From the NCBI GenBank assembly GCA_014058105.1, contig JACGCM010001929.1, forward strand, positions 62,001 through 126,000: DNA of 64,000 nt. Reading direction: 5' to 3'. The notes under the pieces are model-generated. The model was given only the letters and a program-made list of their open reading frames with translations, searched no databases and was not told the origin of the DNA. The position numbers and the translations under genes were made by a program. Positions 33,272-43,619 of this stretch are shown here, piece by piece (the stretch's first letter is position 1; the number at the start of each line of letters is the position of its first letter). This DNA comes from Kingdonia uniflora (Eukaryota > Streptophyta > Magnoliopsida > Ranunculales > Circaeasteraceae).

Positions 33272-33655
33272 CCCAGAGAGAGTTGAGTGGTGCCCTCCTC
33301 TGGTGAGACGTGTCAAGCCCCAAACAAAGCAATACTTATTCTCGTCCCTGAGAAAATCTTGGAGAAGATCTTTGGGACTACAATACATTTGATGGATTCC
33401 GTAAGAAATGTTGCATGAGCAAGGAATGAACCATTTCCTGTTAAAATAAATCCTACAAAAGCTGCTGTAATTTTCTATTGTACGTTACTAATATATATTT
33501 TGAAGAAGTATGCCTACCTCATCCATACAACTGTGATTTCATAACTATGTCATATGACGTTTGATGCGGTGATCAATACAGTACCAAGTGTTGCATATTT
33601 GCATATACAAGTTACAATGACAACTCTTTGCCTTGATCTGTAGCTCAAGCTGTGC

Positions 33656-33889
33656 CTAATTACCAGTTCCATCAACTGATGTAACAAGTTGATCAAGTAC
33701 CACCCTTTCAGTTGTTTGAGCGAGAAGATCGAGAACCACATCACTGTAATAAGTTTCATATTTACTCGACTTAGCCGTGAAGTTGTTGTAGTGGTAGTAA
33801 CAAAGCAAAGTTATGGCAGGTAGTAGTTGGTGAAGAGGAACCAAAAATTCTCCAATAATGCTTTGGCGATTACGAAATGCAACATGCAC
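33656..33889 (-). pseudogene. Unidentified coding-like remnant
   Basis: A minus-strand frame of 77 residues with well-ordered hydrophobic and polar spacing: HVAFRNRQSIIGEFLVPLHQ, ITLLCYYHYNNFTAKSSKYE, VVLDLLAQTTERVVLDQLVT, SVDGTGN. It looks like part of an alpha-helical repeat protein, but I cannot assign it. It could be a host gene relic or chance. Confidence 0.3.
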
Positions 33890-35039
33890 AGATACATCAT
33901 ATACTCATCTTTCATGACGAGGTCTTTCATGACTCATCTTTCAGGTACTCAAGTCATTTTGTGGTGATTTTTAGCTGCTGAATTTATTATCTCTGCGCGA
34001 GCGAATCCGCAGGTACGTGTGTGAGGTTGATTATTTTCTCAAATGTTTAGCTAAAACTTCAATAAGCTGGAGTTTCACATTCCATGGCTATGCTATAAAG
34101 GCCAGATGGCAAATACTCTATTTTTAAAAAGCCCATATCGACCCAGCATTGTCGAACTGGCCCTCGATTGTATGTGTTTTGCTTGTTGTTTACACATGTA
34201 TGTACCTATGGGTATGACCCCCTACGGCATACCTCGCATGACTAATTTAGTCAAGCCCGGCATACAGAATGAGCCTAAATCTTGATCGTAGGACTCCCTA
34301 CTATTATATATGCTTCGCGAGCCCAATAAATACCCATCCCATCCCATCCTCTAGTACTTTGATACTTGATAGGCTTACTCAGCCCCTCTTACCAAAAAAT
34401 GAGTTTACAACTGTTGCTGGCGATGGCAAATAAAAAGGAAAAAATCGTAGTTCGTACCCTTCTACCCGATACCGACCACAAGGCGCGTTTTATGATACTA
34501 TTAATCGAAATAATGGAGGCAAGATTTTATGTATCTTCAAGGTCATAAAAACATTAGTTATAAATATCAATAACAAAAAACTTTATGTCGGTTGACCGTA
34601 CTCGTTTTGGACCCAATCCGTTGTCATTCCCCTGTGCTGTTCGGATCTAAATCCCACTTTTATTTGAAAGATCATATCAAATTAGATCCAGATTACAAAG
34701 TCAATGGAGATAATGAAATAAGATATCCGTGGACCACCATTGCAATAATAAGTAGGCTATTTTCCCATAAAATAAAAGATGTGGTGATCCCCTAAACATT
34801 GTAATCTCACTCAGATTTAATCCACATACATTGCGTTAGTTTTATACCCAAGCTAACTGTGGTAGTGTAGTAGCATAATCCCCAAATTCAATAACAAAGA
34901 GTTATCAAAGTCACGTTTACAATCCAAACAATTAACACAATCACATTCACATTCACATTTACAATACTATCACAATCACAGTCACAATGAACCTGCATAT
35001 TGAAACCCCAAATTCATTGCAAGTAATAGAACACCAATT

Positions 35040-35275
35040 TAACAATGAAACCCAATGCTATCCATACAACTAATAAACCATTTATCATAATTTCCATGCA
35101 ATTAATAAACCAATAATCACAATTTTCATACAACCAATAAACCATTTATCCTAATTTCCATACAACCAATAATCCAATAATCATAATTTCCATACAACCA
35201 ATAAACCATCCATCAATTTCCATAAACCAATAAACCAAATAATCATAATTTCTATACAGCCAATAAACATAGAGA
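35040..35275. repeat. Short imperfect tandem repeats
   Basis: Six or more copies of a TTTCCATACAACCAATAAACCA-type unit with spacers (TTATCATAA, ATAATCA), spaced about 33-37 bases apart. A/T-rich low-complexity array. Confidence 0.7.
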
Positions 35276-35913
35276 GAGAAAATGTAAAATACTTTGTCAT
35301 GGAGAGACGCAGAGAGAGATGTGAAGAGAGGGTGGAGAGAAGCGCTGAGATACCTGGGAGAGAGCGCAGAGTGAGGTGTGGAAAGAGGGGTGAGAGGGGC
35401 GTGATTATGGCCAGGAGAGAGGCATGAAAAGAGGGTGGAGAGGCGTTGTAAGGGAGGCGTTGAGGGCGACGAGCTTTGTTTTGCTTTTTGTTTTTTTTGT
35501 TTTTTTTTTTTTTGGGTTATGATTTGGCAAGTTTGGAGAGTTGGGGGTGGGTTTTCATTCGATAGATTTGAGTTTTTTAGGGTTGAAAACCCCAAAATAC
35601 CCACACTTAAACTGGTCTTGGGGTGGGAAACGACCAAACCACGATATAGAAGGAAAACGAGCAGTCAAAGGGAAAGTAGAGGTTTTGAGGTTAGAAGTCA
35701 ACCTAAAAAACTTTATAGTGGGGGGGGGGGGGTGTTGAGAATCCAGGTAGCTACTCTCTCCTCTCTGACAATAACGATAAGCGGAATAAGCCCTAACATA
35801 AGAATTAACCAAGCAAGAACAATAAAGAACACAAGAAAGGTTTCTCAGAGGAGGAAAGTAGAAAACCCTTGCGGATGAAAAACCACTCCCCACGAACAAT
35901 TCACTATGATATC

Positions 35914-36493
35914 TGTAGGGACTTCTCCCTCGATCTCACCCCAAATCGAGCTCACAAAGCTTAATTTACCTCCGTCTCAGGCTCACGCATTTTTAACACT
36001 TAACACACCAGTCAATATTCCAATCAGCCCCACGAACTACTCAATAACGTGGATCGGGCTAAACCCGAAAAATGTTACCCAGTCAAAGACACTTGTCTCC
36101 CATGAACTCGTCAGTTATTCAGTCAACCACCACTAACCACATTATTCGGAAAAACGTGCACCAACACGATGAAGAGATGTGGGAAAATCCTATATAAAGG
36201 AAAAGTTCTTAAAAAGACAGGGACCAGAAAAATTTCACAAACTTCTTATTAACGAGATCAAAGGCATTTTTATATTTTAGAGATCACTTATAATAAAGAT
36301 ATCCATTTCAAGCAATAAAGATACTTTTACAAAAATCTTCCATACGAGGTCGTGGTTTTCTACCTATTCAGAGGTTTTCCACGCTAAAAATACTTGTTTC
36401 CATTTTTTACTTTCCATTAGAATATTGTTACAGGTTCATTGGTGTGATAGCTAATTCCTAATCATTTTGAGCTTATAGAATTTGGCTATTACA
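35914..36493 (+). repeat. 5' LTR of Tat copy 2
   Basis: Starts TGTAGGGACTTCTCCCTC and ends TGGCTATTACA. Contains a TATA box (TATATAAA, 36191-36198), a polyadenylation-like AATAAAGATA and the AATTCCTAATCATTT block near the end. It aligns with 50040-50618 throughout, with scattered changes. Confidence 0.95.
36191..36198 (+). promoter_or_regulatory. TATA box in Tat copy 2 LTR
   Basis: TATATAAA preceded by CC. The same block is present in LTR 1 (8207-8214) and as TATATAGA in the 3' LTR. It would drive the genomic RNA of the element. Confidence 0.65.
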
Positions 36494-36495
36494 TT

Positions 36496-36513
36496 TGGCG
36501 CCGTCTATGGGAA
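36496..36513 (+). other. Primer binding site of Tat copy 2
   Basis: TGGCGCCGTCTATGGGAA, two bases after the LTR. TGGCGCC-type sites are usual in Tat/Ogre elements; I recall a tRNA-Arg primer reported for Ogre, but did not match the exact tRNA here. It differs from the tRNA-iMet sites of the other LTR elements in this window. Confidence 0.75.
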
Positions 36514-36565
36514 AGATTGCATTTCCACGATACCCAAAGACAGTCTTTCATTATAATTTTCAATT

Positions 36566-38257
36566 ATGGTTTCTTCCAGACGACAGGCCGCAGGAACTCA
36601 GCTCAAAATTTCTGTAGATTCAGGATAGCTCACTGAGTTACGGGCGAATCTCCACGCCAAGACAGAAAAATGCGCCGAGCTCAAACTTCAATTGACAAAG
36701 GATCGCGAGCTCCGAGAGAAAGAGCTCGATGCTGAACGACAAGTTCGTTTGATAGCGCTCAAACTGTACGAAGATCAGATGACGGTGATGCAGACTGTAC
36801 TCGATGCTCTGCAAAATACTCAGCAGGCTCTTCCAGCTAGGGGTCGTGATAATCTTCCAGAGACATCCCGTATTTTAGCAAGGGAAAGATTGGGACCTCG
36901 AGGAGTTGCCTGGAAAGCCATTTCCAGAAATCTACCACACAGACTGCAGCCCTCCATCCATTTGGGGGGAGAAGTCCAATCAAAAGTCAGTCGAGGTCAC
37001 CAGATTTCCATCCGTCAGGAGGAAGACCAGCGACCTCTCCATCAAGTTCCAGCACGAGATCGCTTAAGTGAAGGTACGGGAGCTCATCATCCCTTGCCAG
37101 CACGTCCGACGATTCAACCAACACGTCACTACGTCACAAAAGAACACATGGACCAATAGATTAAGGAGTTGATTGAGGCACAAGTTTTGGGTACTACCGG
37201 CGATACTACGAAGTTACAAGGAAGTCCGATTGCCAAAGAACTATTCGATATGAAAATACCAAAAGGTTTCCATACTCCCAAAATTCACAAATACAAAGGT
37301 ACTGACCCGAAGGAACATATCCAGCAATACCGTGATTCATTAAGGTTGTACTCCAATCTCAACCATATTCTCTATCGTCTGTTCGCCACAAGTCTACAAG
37401 AGGAACCACTCAGATGGTTCCATTCTCTCCCTGAGGAATCCATCTACACATTTGATCAGCTGCAGAAACAGTTCATCAAGACATATGCTCACAACTGAGA
37501 CAAAAAAGAGAACTTGTATTCTCTTATCGGTCTCAAGCAGTCACATGGAGAAAATCTTAAAGACTTCTCAAAGAAATTAATAGAGCTCGCGAGAAAGGTG
37601 GATAAACTTGACCAAAAGACAGCTGTGACCGCTTTCACCAATGCTCTTCGGCTCGATTGCAAAGCCAAAGAATACCTCTTCCTTAACAAACCCGCGACAT
37701 TAGAGGAGATGATCACCAAAGTCAACGATTATATCGATTTGGAGAGGATTATGTCAGAACAACAAAAGTCTACTAAATTTGTCCTTTCCACCAAAGCTCT
37801 ACCTGCAGATCGAACCAGCGAGCCTAAGGAGGAACAGGGAGATTAGAAACGCACCAAGGGAAATATTGGATACCCTCGGAGAAGCGGTCCGCTAAACAAA
37901 CCCGTCATCCCAAGGCTAAACGTCTGAATCTCTATAATTTTTCCATTGCTGTCGAAAGACCCGCTCTACCGTGTCTCTCAACCACTGGAGCCCATCGAGA
38001 ATCGACCATTTTGCCTACATCATAAGGTAAATCATCATACTACTAATAATTGTTATGCTCTACAGTTGTTGCCCGAGCTCATTTTCAAGGAAGGACGGAT
38101 GCTCGAATACATTGTTGACTTAAAGTCATACCAAGATGGCAACTATAAGAAGAAGATCGAAGTTGCTCAGGTCAGCGATAGAGCTGAAGAGAAGCATCTC
38201 TACCATATGCACCTCAACAACATGATCAAAATCAACCAGATCACCAATTCCAACTGA
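36566..38257 (+). pseudogene. Tat copy 2 gag
   Basis: One frame from ATG 36566 with stops near 36629, 37157, 37496 and 37844. Charged coiled-coil N-terminus (KDRELREKELDAERQVRL), then the gag core IPKGFHTPKIHKYKGTDPKE, LFATSLQEEPLRWFHSLPEE, FDQLQKQFIKTY, LIGLKQSHGENLKDFSKKLI and YIDLERIM. A single zinc-finger-like motif follows (CLHHKVNHHTTNNC, positioned like the CX2HX4HX4C of Tat gag). Confidence 0.9.
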
Positions 38258-38269
38258 TCAAAGTGCCGG

Positions 38270-38842
38270 AGGCTTTCAGAATGCTGTGATCTTGCACCCT
38301 AAGACAAAGAAACCAAACTTCTTCCTTAGTTAAGTAGTCGCCGACTCAGAATCTCCTTTGAGGATTGCGATACTAGCCATGTCAAATTTCCACATTATGA
38401 TGCGTTAGTCATAATGTTCAAGATGAAACAGTTTGTCATGCACACAATGATGATCAATACTGGAAGCGGTATTAAAATTCTTTTTTAGAGTACGATCGGC
38501 AAAATGGGCTTGGCTGACCAAGTCATTCAGGGCGACACAGACATCAGTGGGTTCAATGGCTCCAGGGAGGAACGAGTAGGCAAGATTATCTTTCCTATTA
38601 CCGCAGGACCAGCCATTATCGATGTCGCTTTCTACGTGATCAATGTCAAATCTCGTTATCTTGGGATTATGGGCCGCTGCTGGATACATAATATGGAAGC
38701 AATCGCTTCCACCTATCATCAAGCACTTCGATTCAAACACGATAATGATATTTACAAAATCAGAGGTAGTCAGAAACTCTCTCGAGCTTGTGAAAATACT
38801 GTGTCTGCCATCCTAGATACTTCAGACCGATTGGCCGCATAG
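38270..38842 (+). pseudogene. Tat copy 2 aspartic protease
   Basis: Same frame as gag. The catalytic loop reads MINTGSGIKILF, where the D of DTGS is replaced by N, so the enzyme would be inactive. Then KMGLADQVIQGDTDISGFNG, IDVAFYVINVKSRYLGIMGR and CWIHNMEAIASTYHQALRF. The LGR-W segment marks the end of Tat proteases. Confidence 0.85.
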
Positions 38843-38983
38843 CAATTATAGAAAAGTGATCACCTCAGCGATCAATCACCTACAGAGGAGCCCACAGAAT
38901 ATGTTAACATTTATGGACCTAGTAGAGGTACGTTCATTGGAACCAACCTGGTTCAGCATGAGAAAGATGCTCTCATTTAGTTC

Positions 38984-39980
38984 TTGTACCTCAATCGAGA
39001 CGTGTTTGCATGGTCTTTCAAAGAAATGCCCAGAGTCGATCCAGCCATGGCTTGCCACAAGTTAGCCATCAACATCAATGCCACAACGGTCAAACAGAAA
39101 CAACGACGACTTTCACCTCATCTTCGAGATGAAGTTAACACCGAGATTGAGAAATTTATCAAAATGGGATTCATTCGATAAGCCAAATATCTGGACTGGA
39201 TATCCAACATTGTCGATGTCCCAAAGATGAACGGAAAAGTTTGTGTTTTCGTAGATTTCACAGATCTGAACAAACATACTCGAAAGGACAGTTTCCCTCT
39301 TCCCAATATTCATCAAATCCTCAATTCCATAGCAGGCCATGATCTCCTATCTATGATGGACACTGCTTCAGGGTATAATCAAATCCTACTTCTGGAAGAA
39401 GATTAAGAGAAGACAACGTTCATCACCGAAAGTGGCATTTATTATTACAAAATCATGCCCTTCGGGCTCAAGAACGCAGGTACCACATATTAACAATTAA
39501 TGACTTCCATGTTCAAGGCACACCTAGGGAAAATTGTTAAAGTCTACATCGATGATCTTTTGTGTAAAAGTATACAGTCAGATAATCACATCTCATATCT
39601 CAACACAATATTCGACATCCTTCGATCTTACAGAATGCGTCTCAACCTTGATAAATGTCAATTCAGGGTACATTCTGGCCACTTTCTAGGCCACCTTATC
39701 AATATGAAATGGATTGAGGCCGATCCAGATCAAATTCGGGTTCTCCTCGACATGCCTTCTCCATAGACAACAAAATACGTTCAAAAATTCACCGGCAAGG
39801 TTTCCGCGATCAACCGTTTCGTCTCTAAATCTTCAGATTGCTGCCGTTGGCTATTCCTATTACTCCGCGGATGTGCCAAACGAGGAAAGATTCAGCCAGT
39901 TGCAGAAGTCACATGGATACCTAAATGCGAAGCAGCTTTTCAGGATCTCAAAATCTATTTGGGGAGGTCTCTCAAAATGA
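38984..39980 (+). pseudogene. Tat copy 2 reverse transcriptase
   Basis: Same frame. DVFAWSFKEMPRVDPAMACH, RRLSPHLRDEVNTEIEKFIK, GFIR then a stop, WISNIVDVPKMNGKVCVFVD, FPLPNIHQILNS, MMDTASGYNQILL, KIMPFGLKNAGTTY, KVYIDDLLCKS and LRLNLDKCQF-like MRLNLDKCQFRV. The catalytic YIDD is intact. At least four stops are scattered (39181, 39405, 39492, 39765). Confidence 0.93.
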
Positions 39981-40400
39981 GCACCCCAGTAGGTAATGAG
40001 GAACTGATAATCTACCTAGCAGTCACAGATACTTCTCTTCGTTCAGTTCTCATTCGCCTAGAAGGGAAAATAGAGAAACCAGTCTTCTTCATCAGCAAAA
40101 CACTCACACCAGCGGAAACAAGGTACTCTAAAATTGAGAAACTTCTTCTCATCCATGTTTACACTTAGCAGAAACTCAAGTACTACTTCCAAGCACATTC
40201 CGTCAAAGTTATGACGAACTACCCATTTCGGGAAGTTCTGTCCAAAAAAGAGTAGTCACGAAGAGTTCAACAATGGTCAGTCAGTTTGGGAGAACATGAT
40301 ATCAAGTTCGAACAGTGTCATTCCAAAAAAGGTCAGTCCATTGCTGATTTTCTCGCAGATTTTCCAGTGGAGGATCCTGAGTGGGAGGAACACGACTCGG
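39960..40400 (+). pseudogene. Tat copy 2 first RNase H
   Basis: LIIYLAVTDTSLRSVLIRLE, KPVFFISKTLTPAETRYSKI and EKLLLIHVYT, a stop, then KLKYYFQAHSVKVMTN and DFLADF. This is the RNase H normally next to RT in gypsy elements. The first catalytic D of the usual (L)YLD/A block is replaced (YLAVTD). Confidence 0.88.
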
Positions 40401-40870
40401 GCCTTACTGAAAATACGCCATAGAATCCAACTACCAAGCCATTCGACGAACGAGCAGACTAGATCACTACGTCATGGTGGAGGCTTCTCACAGACGGATC
40501 AGCAGGACCCACAGGGTCAGGGATCGGGATCGTTTTGATTACCCCTTTTAATGACAGAATTGAGAAATCAATCCGCTTGGATTTTGAGGCCTCAAATAAT
40601 GTTACCGAGTATGAAGCTCTCATTCACAGACTCGACCTCGCACTTGAGCTTGATATCCCCGAACTCTCAGTTTACACAAATTCATTATACATCGTTCATC
40701 ATTATTCTGAGCAATATAAAAAGAACGGGAAGATTATCAAAAACGCAGCCCTCGTTGCAGATGAGATGTGTAAGTTCGCGAAAGAAAATCTCGAATATCT
40801 TCCTCGAGGTGAAAACATACATGCCAATTCCTTGGCATACCTAGCCGGGGTCTTGGGTACAGAAGCTTGA
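40401..40870 (+). pseudogene. Tat copy 2 second (archaeal-type) RNase H
   Basis: LLTDGSAGPTGSGIGIVLIT (first catalytic D in TDGS), EASNNVTEYEALIHRLDLAL (catalytic E), VYTNSLYIVHHYSEQY (the usual D of SDS is N here), and REENVHAN-like RGENIHANSLAYLAG (last D position is N). A second RNase H in this place is known from Tat-lineage elements. Two of the four metal ligands appear lost. Confidence 0.88.
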
Positions 40871-41069
40871 TATCTCCAGATCGAAATCATTTCAACCCCT
40901 AGTATTGATCGCATATATGTATGCACGATCAACACTGGGGGCGATAAAGGGGGAGACGACGATTGACGAAAGCCTTTCTTAGCCTACTCAGTGTTGACAA
41001 CAAGTACAACTAACCACTCCCAGCAGATCCAAAAAGTGCCGACAACTGATCAACAACTCGAAGCGTTAC

Positions 41070-42175
41070 ATTACTCAAAACGGTATGCTTTACCGCCTTT
41101 CCATTACAGGGCCTTACTTCAAGTGTCTCTCGAAGTTAAGAGCAGATGAACTGCTCCACAAATTACACGAAGGAACTTGTGGTTCCCATGCCATAGGTAG
41201 ATCATTAGCGAACAGAGCTTTAACTCATGGAGTATTCTGGCCCAGAATGCGCAAGCAACCAGAAGAGTATTCCCGCAGGTGCGATACCTGCCAGAGATAT
41301 GGAAATATGATACGCCCCCCTGCGCTTGAACTCCATGCAAGCATGGTTTTTTGGCCATTCAAAAAATGGGCACTAGACCTCGTCGGCAAATTCCCTAACT
41401 CTCCAGGTAATCGCCGTTACCTACTTGTAGCTATCGATTACTTTATAAAATGGGTAGAATCAATTCCACTATGTTGAACTAAAGAAGAAGAGGTCATCTC
41501 TTTTATCTGTAACCACATAATTACTCGGTTCGGGTGCCCCCACCTATTTCGTATCGATAACGGACCCCAATTTGTGGAAGAAAAGGTCGTAACCTTCCTA
41601 AACCACCACGATATCATCTACTCACCATCAAATCCATACTACCCTCAAGGCAATGGCCAAGCTGAAATCACCAACAAAACTATCGTGGATGAACTCAAAA
41701 AATGGCTTCACTCACAGAAAAAAAAAATTTGGGTTCGCGAACTACCTCACTTCCTGTGGGTGTATCGAACTACTCCCCGACAATCCACTGGATATACACC
41801 ATTCCTCCTTTCTTATGGTACTAAGGCTATCATTCCTTCTGAATATCATCATCCAGTTCGCAATCACGAGCTGACTGACGAGGAAAATGAGTTCGAATTG
41901 GCTTACAACCTCAATATGATAGATGAAACCAGGTAATGCGCCATCGCTATCCTAAGTTGATATAATCATATGCTTGCCAAATTGTATAATAACCAAGTCA
42001 GGAGCTGTACTTTCCAAATCAAAGATCTTGTCCTCAGATAAATTCCTCAACATCGCAAAGAGCCTCACGCTAGAAAATTAGCCGACAATTGGGAGGGTAC
42101 ATTCATTATTATAGGTCTCTCTGGCCAGGGATCATACTATCTCATGACAAAAGAGGGAGTCCCCATTTTAAATCC
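41070..42175 (+). pseudogene. Tat copy 2 integrase
   Basis: Different frame from the upstream domains. Zinc HHCC: LHEGTCGSH and CDTCQRYG. Core: WALDLVGKFPNSPGNRRYLL (D1), FRIDNGPQF (D2), NPYYPQGNGQAEITNKTIVD (E), so DDE is complete. Then YRTTPRQSTGYTPFLLSYGT. The C-terminus (42060-42175) reads RKLADNWEGTF and GQGSYYL across frame changes. Two stops break the chain (41475 and 41935). Confidence 0.93.
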
Positions 42176-42389
42176 TTAGAACACTAGGTGACTGAAATGG
42201 TACTATCGTTAGGTGTCTTACTACTCCATTTTCATTATTTGCCTTTTGTTTTTCAATTCCAAAAGTGAAATTCTCATCTCCATCCAATATAAATTCTGAA
42301 CTTATTAATAAAAGTCTTTTATGAACAATATCATTCTTTTCACGAACATTCGTCCACATTCTACAGATTAAAGCATAGATAATACTAGC

Positions 42390-43600
42390 TTACAATCACC
42401 TTATCCAAGTTAGATCAAGGATATCACATGATTTGGCTTCTTTTACTACATCTATGCGATTGTAGCAAGTGTAAAAACTTGTTTCATATCAAAGACTCTG
42501 CCAAACAAGAGATAAGGCAAAGGTAATACTAGTCTTCATCTTTTTTAACTTGTTTGGATTATTTCTTCCGGCTGGATCAAGGATATCACTTGGTTTAGCT
42601 GACTCTTTAAATCTCTGAGATTGTAGCAAGTGTAAGAACTTGTTTCATATCAAAGACTCTGCCAAACAAGAGATAAGGCAAAGGTAATACTAGTCTTCAT
42701 CTTTTTTAACTTGTTTGGATCATTTCTTCTGGCTGGATCAAAGATATCACTTGGTTTAGCTGACTCTTTACATCTTTGCGATTGTAGCAGGTGTAAGAAC
42801 TTGTTTCATATAAAAGACTTTGCCAAACAAGAGATAAGGCAAATGTAATACTAGTCTTCATCTTTTTCAACTTGTTTGGATCATTTTTACTGGCTGGATC
42901 AAGGATATCACTTGGATTAGCTGACTCTTTACATTTCTATAATTATAGCAAGTGTAAAAACTTGTTTCATATCAAAGACTCTACCAAACAAGAGATAAGG
43001 AAAAGGTAATACTAGTCTTCATCTTTTTTAACTTGTTTAGATCATTTCTACCGGTTGGATCAAGGATATCACTTGGTTTAGCCGACTCTTTGCATCTCTG
43101 CGATTGTAGATTTCTACCAGCTGGATCAAGGATATCACCTGGTTTAGCTGACTCTTTACATCTCTGCGATTATAGCAAGTGTAGAAACCTATTTCACATC
43201 AAAGACTCTGCCAAACAAGATATAAGGCAAAGGTAATACTAGTCTTCATATTTTTTAACTTGTTTGGATCATTTCTACCGGCTGGATCAAGGATATCACT
43301 TGGTTCAGCTGACTCTTTACATCTTTGCGATTGCAGCAAGTGTAGAAACTTATTTCATATCAAAGACCCAACCAGGCATAAGATAAGGTAAAGGTCATAC
43401 TATCTTTTATCTCTTTCAATAAGTCTGCGACATTTCTATAGTTCAAATCAAGTTTCAACTTGGTTTAACTCAACCCATTTCTGCAATTAATTCGAATGTA
43501 AAAATTTATTTTATATCAAAGACCCCACCAGACACAAGGTAAGGCAAATGTCATACTAGCTTTCATCTATTTCAAATGTGTCTGCGACAAATACTATTTA
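42390..43600. repeat. 161-bp tandem repeat array in Tat copy 2
   Basis: Seven units. The anchor (G/A)CCAAACAAGAGATAAGG starts near 42500, 42661, 42822, 42983, 43210, 43371 and 43527, a period of 161 with one step of 227 where part of a unit is inserted. Units contain TGGATCAAGGATATCACTTGG, GCGATTGTAGCAAGTGTA and CTTCATCTTTTT. Copies 3-6 are most alike; the outer units are more diverged. Confidence 0.92.
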
Positions 43601-43619
43601 TTTTTAGGTCAAACTCATA

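Larger units (their letters stand above)
33272..35732. other. Degenerate intergenic stretch
   Basis: No gene that I can name. Contents: a coding-like minus-strand piece (33656-33889), a stretch near 34200-34400 with AATAAATACCC and repeated CCCATC that looks like an LTR 3' part, a direct-repeat patch (35040-35270), a purine-rich zone (35290-35470), and a G run at about 35719-35732 where copia B begins. Confidence 0.4.

Noticed and set aside
33092..33388. 98-residue minus-strand frame
   Set aside because: It lies mostly inside the 3' LTR of element D, and the matching 5' LTR does not keep it open as a conserved protein.
34366..34795. Two plus-strand frames of 60 and 67 residues, first thought to be organelle-derived
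   Set aside because: I could not match them to any plastid or mitochondrial gene, and the context looks like an LTR remnant.
35435..35878. 147-residue plus-strand frame rich in Phe, Gly and Arg
   Set aside because: It spans T-runs, a G-run and the start of the copia B LTR. Composition is low-complexity and it crosses a transposon border.
42390..43600. Regularly spaced repeats resembling a CRISPR array
   Set aside because: The 161-base unit repeats in full, with no unique spacers, in a plant retrotransposon. It is an ordinary tandem array.
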